Below, in pieces: positions 59,412-64,000 of a DNA stretch of 64,000 nucleotides. A program made the translations under genes and the position numbers. Position 1 is the first letter of the stretch. Every line of letters begins with the position of its first letter. The stretch lies in NCBI GenBank assembly GCA_035526585.1, contig DATLCC010000065.1:38498-102497 (forward strand), given 5' to 3'. This DNA is from JAJPHT01 sp035526585 (lineage in GTDB: Archaea > Thermoplasmatota > SW-10-69-26 > JACQPN01 > JAJPHT01). Under the pieces are notes generated by a model that saw nothing but the letters and a program-made list of their open reading frames with translations, was not told the origin of the DNA and did no database searches.

Positions 59412-59705
59412 ATGAGGATCCTTTTCGCGACCCTGCTCCTCCTCACCGCGTTGATCCCGCTCGCGCCGAGCGCGCTCGCGCACCAATGCGCCTCGGGCAC
59501 GCGCTCCAGCGAGTGCGCTTGCCCTGTGCCCAACGATGGCCAGTACCACCAGCACTCGTCGCCCGCGGGGAGCTGCCAGGGCGGCCCCGGCGGCTCGCAG
59601 TCGGCGACGCCCGGCGGCGCGAGCCAGAGCGTACCCGGCGCGGCGCTCCCGCTCCTGCTCGTGGGCATCGGTGGCGCGGCGCTCACGCTGCGTCGCGGTC
59701 GTTGA
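59412..59705 (+). CDS. Small secreted cysteine-containing protein with C-terminal membrane helix
   Basis: The 97-residue product has a signal peptide (MRILFATLLLLTALIPLAPS, cleaved before HQCA), a short Cys/His-rich domain (CASGTRSSECACPVPNDGQ, then QHSS and GSC), a Gly/Ser linker, and a C-terminal hydrophobic segment (GAALPLLLVGIGGAALTLRR) with a basic tail preceded by VPGA. That order (short motif, helix, Arg tail) resembles tripartite archaeosortase signals, though the canonical PGF is PGA here. It is close to the EVE gene but separately started. Confidence 0.55.
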   Translation: MRILFATLLLLTALIPLAPSALAHQCASGTRSSECACPVPNDGQYHQHSSPAGSCQGGPGGSQSATPGGASQSVPGAALPLLLVGIGGAALTLRRGR

Positions 59706-59709
59706 ACGG

Positions 59710-59716
59710 AAAAAAA
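59710..59716 (-). terminator. T7 terminator after desaturase gene
   Basis: Seven Ts on the minus strand (A7 on plus), 22 nt past the desaturase stop at 59738, in a GC-rich genome. A good candidate for archaeal termination. Confidence 0.6.
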
Positions 59717-59737
59717 GGGGAGCGCGAACGCGCGGGC

Positions 59738-60685
<948 letters not shown>

Positions 60686-61093
60686 CTAACCCTATGACCC
60701 AGGTCAGGTACTTGAAGGCCGCCGGTCACGTCTATATATGCGGTGGGCAGGCGCACGTGCGCACGACCTTCATGCGAACGTGCGCATAAGGGCATGAAGT
60801 AGGGCGTGCGCCGGCCGTGAAGGGCAGTTGGACGGTCAAAACCCGACGACTTTTCTCGATCACGCGGAACCCCTTGCGCCAGGACGCCTCATCGCAGCCC
60901 TTTTCGCTGCGGGCGCTATGCGCGAGGTCCTCGCCCCGCGCGCTCGACGCGACCGCGGTCCGGCCGCACGGCGCACGGCTTCGTCCTCGCTCGCGGCGGT
61001 CGCGTCGGCGCCTCAGCCTGAGGGCTTCGGCTGCGGCGCGGGGTGCGCGCCCCGAGGCGCGCATCCCGACAGCGCTCGCGGAAACGGGCGCGC
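60686..61093. other. Intergenic region with pepF 3'-end fragment and GC-rich element
   Basis: No supported gene. 60855-60888 repeats the 3' end of pepF (61124-61157) with four mismatches, as a dead fragment on the same strand. The rest is a GC-rich block, loosely bounded by CCCTTTTCGC (60898-60907) and GCGGAAACGGG (61078-61088). It contains a 25-nt match (60970-60994, three mismatches) to 10690-10714. Confidence 0.5.
60733..60786. promoter_or_regulatory. TATA box and flanking GCGCACGTGCGC/ACGTGCGCA repeats
   Basis: TATATAT (60733-60739) is the best TATA box in the region, about 50 nt from the desaturase start. Beyond it are the perfect palindrome GCGCACGTGCGC (60751-60762) and a second ACGTGCGCA (60778-60786) 23 bp after the first (60755-60763). 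On the desaturase side these lie upstream of the TATA, where an activator would bind. Confidence 0.5.
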
Positions 61094-62839
61094 CTAGGAC
61101 TTTTCCAGCTCCGCGAGCATCTCCTCGATGACCCGGAACCCCTTCCGCCAGAACGCCTTGTCACTGATGTCGACGCCCAGGGGCTTGAGGAGATCCTGCG
61201 GCGCCGCGGAGCCGCCGCCGGCGAGGAGCTTCTCGTACTTCGGCACGAAGGCGGCCCCCTGCTCCCGGTACATGCCGTAGAGGGCAAGCGAGAGCAGCAT
61301 GCCGAACGAGTAGCTGTAGCAGTAGAAGGGGCTCGCGTAGATGTGCGGGATGTACTGCCACTCGCGCTGGAAGTCGTCCGGGACCTCGATCGGGCCGAAC
61401 TGCTCCCGGAGCTGCTTCAGGTAGGCGGCGTTGAGCTCGTCGCTCGTCGCGCCGTCCATGATCATCTGGTGCGCCTCCTTCTCGAAGACGACGAAGTAGG
61501 CCTGTCGCATGACGGTCGCGTAGACTTCGCTGAGCTTGTCGGAGAGGATCGCGACGCGGTCCGCGGGGCTCGCCTCGCGCATGAGCGTCTCGTGGAGGAG
61601 CATCTCCGCGAAGACGCTCGCTGTCTCCGCCATCGGAAGCGTGGAGTGCGCGACGAAGGGGAAGCGCTCCTTCGCGAGCAGGCTGTGGACAGCGTGCCCC
61701 ATCTCGTGCGCGAGCGTCTTCAGGCTCTGCGCGTCGCCCGTGTGGTTGAGGAAGACGTAGGGCGTCATGGTGGAGAGCACGGTCGCGCAGTATGCGCCCC
61801 CGCGCTTCTTCTCGTCCGGATAGACGTGCACGTGGCGCTCGTCGAAGACCTTCTTGGCCTCCGTCGCGATCTTCGGGCTGAACCCCCGGAAGACCTGGAG
61901 GACCTTCTTCTGCGCCTCGTCGTAGGGCACGTCCAGCTTGTCCTTGTTGAGCGGCGCGTAGATGTGATATCTCGACGCGGGGATGCCGAGGCGCTCGGCC
62001 TTCCAGAGGAAGTATCGCTGGAAGAGGGGCGCGTTCTCGCGGCATACGTCCAGGAGCGCGTCCACGGCCGCGTCCGGCACGTCGTTGCCCTTGTTGCGCA
62101 CGTTGATCGCGGTCGGGTACTTCCGCAGCTTGATGTTCTCGTTGTGCCAGTCGGTCGCGACCGCCGTGTAGAGGAACGAGAGCAGCGACTCGTTCTCCGA
62201 GTAGACGCGCCAGAGCTCCTTGTATGCGGCCTCGCGGATCGCGGGGTCGGGATCGTACGCGCGCTTCGTGAGCTCGCTCTGCGTGACGATGCTGCCCGTC
62301 TTCGGGTCCTTGAACTTGAACGCGCTCGTCTGGATCTCGCGCACGCGATCGAGCGCGCTCTCGCCCGTCACGTCCTTCAAGGCGATGATCGTCTCCTCCG
62401 ACTCGGAGAGCGTGTGCGGCCGGAAGACGCGGACGCGCTCGAGGTAGTAGCGCTTGTCCGGGTCGCTGGGCATGAGCTTGCGCGCGCGATCCTCGGGGAT
62501 CGTTTTCCACCAGAGGTCGAAGAAGCGCGTGCGGTTGCCGATCTCCGTCGTCACGTTCTCCATCTTCGACATGAACGCCTGGATCTCGGGATCCTTCGTG
62601 TCCGCGCTGAAGGCGAGGTGGCCGTAGTTGCCAAGCCGCGCCGCGACGTCGCCAAGCTCGACGTCGAGCTGGAGGATCTCCTCGATCTGCGCGGGCGAAT
62701 CGATCGCGTCCAGCTTCGGGCGCCACGCTTCGAGCCGCTTCGTCAACGCTTCGAGCTTCGCGAGCATCGCGTCGACTTCGGGGCCCTTCGTCGCGGGCAG
62801 GATGTGGGAGAGGTCCCAGACGATCGGTGCGGGCTTCAC
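61094..62839 (-). CDS. pepF: Oligoendopeptidase F
   Basis: The 581-residue zinc metallopeptidase (M3B) hydrolyses cytosolic oligopeptides. The active site is H378-E-M-G-H382 in LAHEMGHAVHSLL with the third ligand in the EMLLHE helix, and the N-terminal helical half with TKGPEVDAMLAKLEA and a GNRTRFFDLWW region are typical. Its start overlaps the stop of the upstream BNR gene (ATGA), so it is downstream in the same operon. Length is normal. A 34-nt fragment duplicating its 3' end lies at 60855-60888. Confidence 0.92.
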   Translation of the reverse strand: MKPAPIVWDLSHILPATKGPEVDAMLAKLEALTKRLEAWRPKLDAIDSPAQIEEILQLDVELGDVAARLGNYGHLAFSADTKDPEIQAFMSKMENVTTEIGNRTRFFDLWWKTIPEDRARKLMPSDPDKRYYLERVRVFRPHTLSESEETIIALKDVTGESALDRVREIQTSAFKFKDPKTGSIVTQSELTKRAYDPDPAIREAAYKELWRVYSENESLLSFLYTAVATDWHNENIKLRKYPTAINVRNKGNDVPDAAVDALLDVCRENAPLFQRYFLWKAERLGIPASRYHIYAPLNKDKLDVPYDEAQKKVLQVFRGFSPKIATEAKKVFDERHVHVYPDEKKRGGAYCATVLSTMTPYVFLNHTGDAQSLKTLAHEMGHAVHSLLAKERFPFVAHSTLPMAETASVFAEMLLHETLMREASPADRVAILSDKLSEVYATVMRQAYFVVFEKEAHQMIMDGATSDELNAAYLKQLREQFGPIEVPDDFQREWQYIPHIYASPFYCYSYSFGMLLSLALYGMYREQGAAFVPKYEKLLAGGGSAAPQDLLKPLGVDISDKAFWRKGFRVIEEMLAELEKS

Positions 62840-64000
62840 GCCCGCGCCAGAGTGGTCGCGCCTTTTAAGACGAGCGGTTCCAGGGCGCCAGGGAGGAGCC
62901 CCGGTCGGTTGCCCGCCACAGGGGGAAGCTGCGGCAGCCCGAGCCCGATCGTGGTGCGCGCGTAGGACGTGCGCTCGTCGTTCCCGCCTTCGCGGTTGTG
63001 CGAGTAGACGACGTGCGCGGCGCCGCTCTCGTCGAGATCGACCTGCAGGAAATCAAGGAGGCGCCTCGCCATCGGGCCCGCGAGCACGCTCTCTTCGTCC
63101 GCGAGGGCGGCCTGCCATGAGGCGCCGGCGTCGTGCGTCGCCGCCACGTACGCGTACCAGGCGGAGTCCTTCGCGACGTCGTCCGGACCGGACGTCTCGG
63201 ACGGGACGCCGTACCAGGCGACGACGAACCCGCCCGCCGGGCCCGCTTCGACCCACGGCAACACGTGCGTCCCGCGGCACGCCGCGTCCATGGGGCTCGC
63301 TTGCGAGACCTGCCACGCGCCCTCGACGCTGCGCGTGGCGAGGAAGATCGCGTAGCCCGTGTCCTTGCTGCCGAAGTCGTACGCGACGCCGACGTTCCCG
63401 GCCGCGTCGACCGCGGGCACGAGGAAGCCGTAGTGCGCTTCCTCGTCCGTCGCGTTCTCGGGCATCGGAACGTCCTCGCCCTCGCTCCACGTCGCACCGC
63501 CGTCGGTCGACTCGTACAGGATGTCGCCCGCCGTCACCCACAGGTGGTCGAGCTGCGGTCCCTGCGCGAAGGTGCCCAGGTTCGCAGGGAACGTGTGTGT
63601 CGCAAGCAGAGGGAAGGTGCGCCCGCCATCCGTGGACACGTGGAACCCGGTGGACGAGCCCGTGTTGTAGAGGAAGTAGACGACGTCCTCCGCGCCCGCG
63701 CGCACCCACGGGCGGTCGACGATCGGCGGCAGCGGCACCGGCGTCGTGTGGCGCCATGCGCCGTCCTTGTCCCACGACGTGATCCACATCGCGCCCACGA
63801 GGATGTCGGTGAAGTAGACGTTGCCTGCTGCGTCGACGGCGAAGTCGCCCTCGATGCCGACGGCCTCCCGCACGCCGGGCGTGTCGAGCGTGCCCCACGA
63901 CGCGCCCGCGTCGCGCGAGACCCACACCGGCGGCGATCCACCGACGCAGCACGTGGCGCTCGCATACACGACCCCGTTGGGCGCGTTCTCGAGCACGGGC
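62836..64000 (-). CDS. BNR-propeller exoprotein, N-terminus beyond window
   Basis: The open frame (at least 388 residues) runs off the right edge; the GTG at 63994-63996 is probably internal. It has several Asp-box blades (SRDAGASW, STDGGRTF, STDGGATW, THDAGASW) and the family hallmark RRLLDFLQVDLDESG near the end, so it is a paralogue of the propellers at 20307, 23778 and 55296. It has no C-terminal anchor. It is translationally coupled to pepF. A signal peptide, if any, is outside the window. Confidence 0.75.
   Translation of the reverse strand, partial: PVLENAPNGVVYASATCCVGGSPPVWVSRDAGASWGTLDTPGVREAVGIEGDFAVDAAGNVYFTDILVGAMWITSWDKDGAWRHTTPVPLPPIVDRPWVRAGAEDVVYFLYNTGSSTGFHVSTDGGRTFPLLATHTFPANLGTFAQGPQLDHLWVTAGDILYESTDGGATWSEGEDVPMPENATDEEAHYGFLVPAVDAAGNVGVAYDFGSKDTGYAIFLATRSVEGAWQVSQASPMDAACRGTHVLPWVEAGPAGGFVVAWYGVPSETSGPDDVAKDSAWYAYVAATHDAGASWQAALADEESVLAGPMARRLLDFLQVDLDESGAAHVVYSHNREGGNDERTSYARTTIGLGLPQLPPVAGNRPGLLPGALEPLVLKGATTLARA

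Overview
This window is very GC-rich archaeal DNA. The archaeal signs are an archaeosortase (ArtA), a membrane LonB-type AAA+ protein, an archaeal-type Trm1, a THEP1 NTPase, a TrmB regulator, a stand-alone phosphatidylserine-type synthase/decarboxylase pair, and many TATA boxes 25-30 nt upstream of start codons (leaderless transcription). The many secreted beta-propeller (BNR), PKD and FG-GAP proteins, and proteins that are not as acidic as haloarchaeal ones, make me favour a high-GC Thermoplasmatota-like euryarchaeon. That placement is inference; there is no rRNA or other phylogenetic marker I can compare here.

Layout. 1-10.6 kb is mostly housekeeping: UbiD-type decarboxylase (cut by the left edge), two FAD oxidases (one with a Rieske tail), Trm1, CutA, a multi-TM sensor-like protein, P5C dehydrogenase, an Imm-5-like protein and THEP1. 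10.6-12.1 kb is an unusual patch: a GC-rich element with terminal inverted repeats, a GTAAC-N6-GTTAC palindrome and four tandem ribbon-helix-helix (RHH) mini-genes, the last lacking its N-terminus. A TrmB regulator with a stand-alone receiver follows, then a gene-free segment bounded by 16-nt inverted repeats. 14.4-17 kb carries the archaetidylserine synthase/decarboxylase pair and ArtA. 17-34.5 kb is a surface-protein island: a lipoprotein, two BNR proteins and a predicted 3,589-residue protein combining a BNR propeller, PKD/Ig domains and an embedded subtilisin-like protease. 34.6-46.4 kb returns to core functions: RNase HII, an SCP2-like protein, a degenerate translational GTPase, membrane proteins, and the SMC-ScpA-ScpB condensin operon.

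46.8-56.8 kb is the most striking part. It is a tightly coupled four-gene operon: a BNR membrane-anchored protein, a LonB homologue whose Ser-Lys protease dyad is replaced by Gly and Arg, a double FG-GAP protein that looks like two surface proteins fused head to tail, and a BNR lipoprotein. A GTAAC palindrome sits just upstream, and seven perfect-period 13-bp repeats with a GGAACGTTC core follow the operon. The working idea (inference) is that an ATP-driven membrane pseudoprotease is dedicated to the partner surface proteins, and that a regulator shared with the RHH patch and the 20-34 kb island controls them.

57-64 kb contains a glyoxalase-fold protein, a ChrA-type transporter, a small winged-helix regulator paired with an EVE-domain protein, a small secreted Cys-rich protein, a three-histidine-box fatty-acid desaturase (odd for an archaeon), oligoendopeptidase F, and another BNR protein cut by the right edge.
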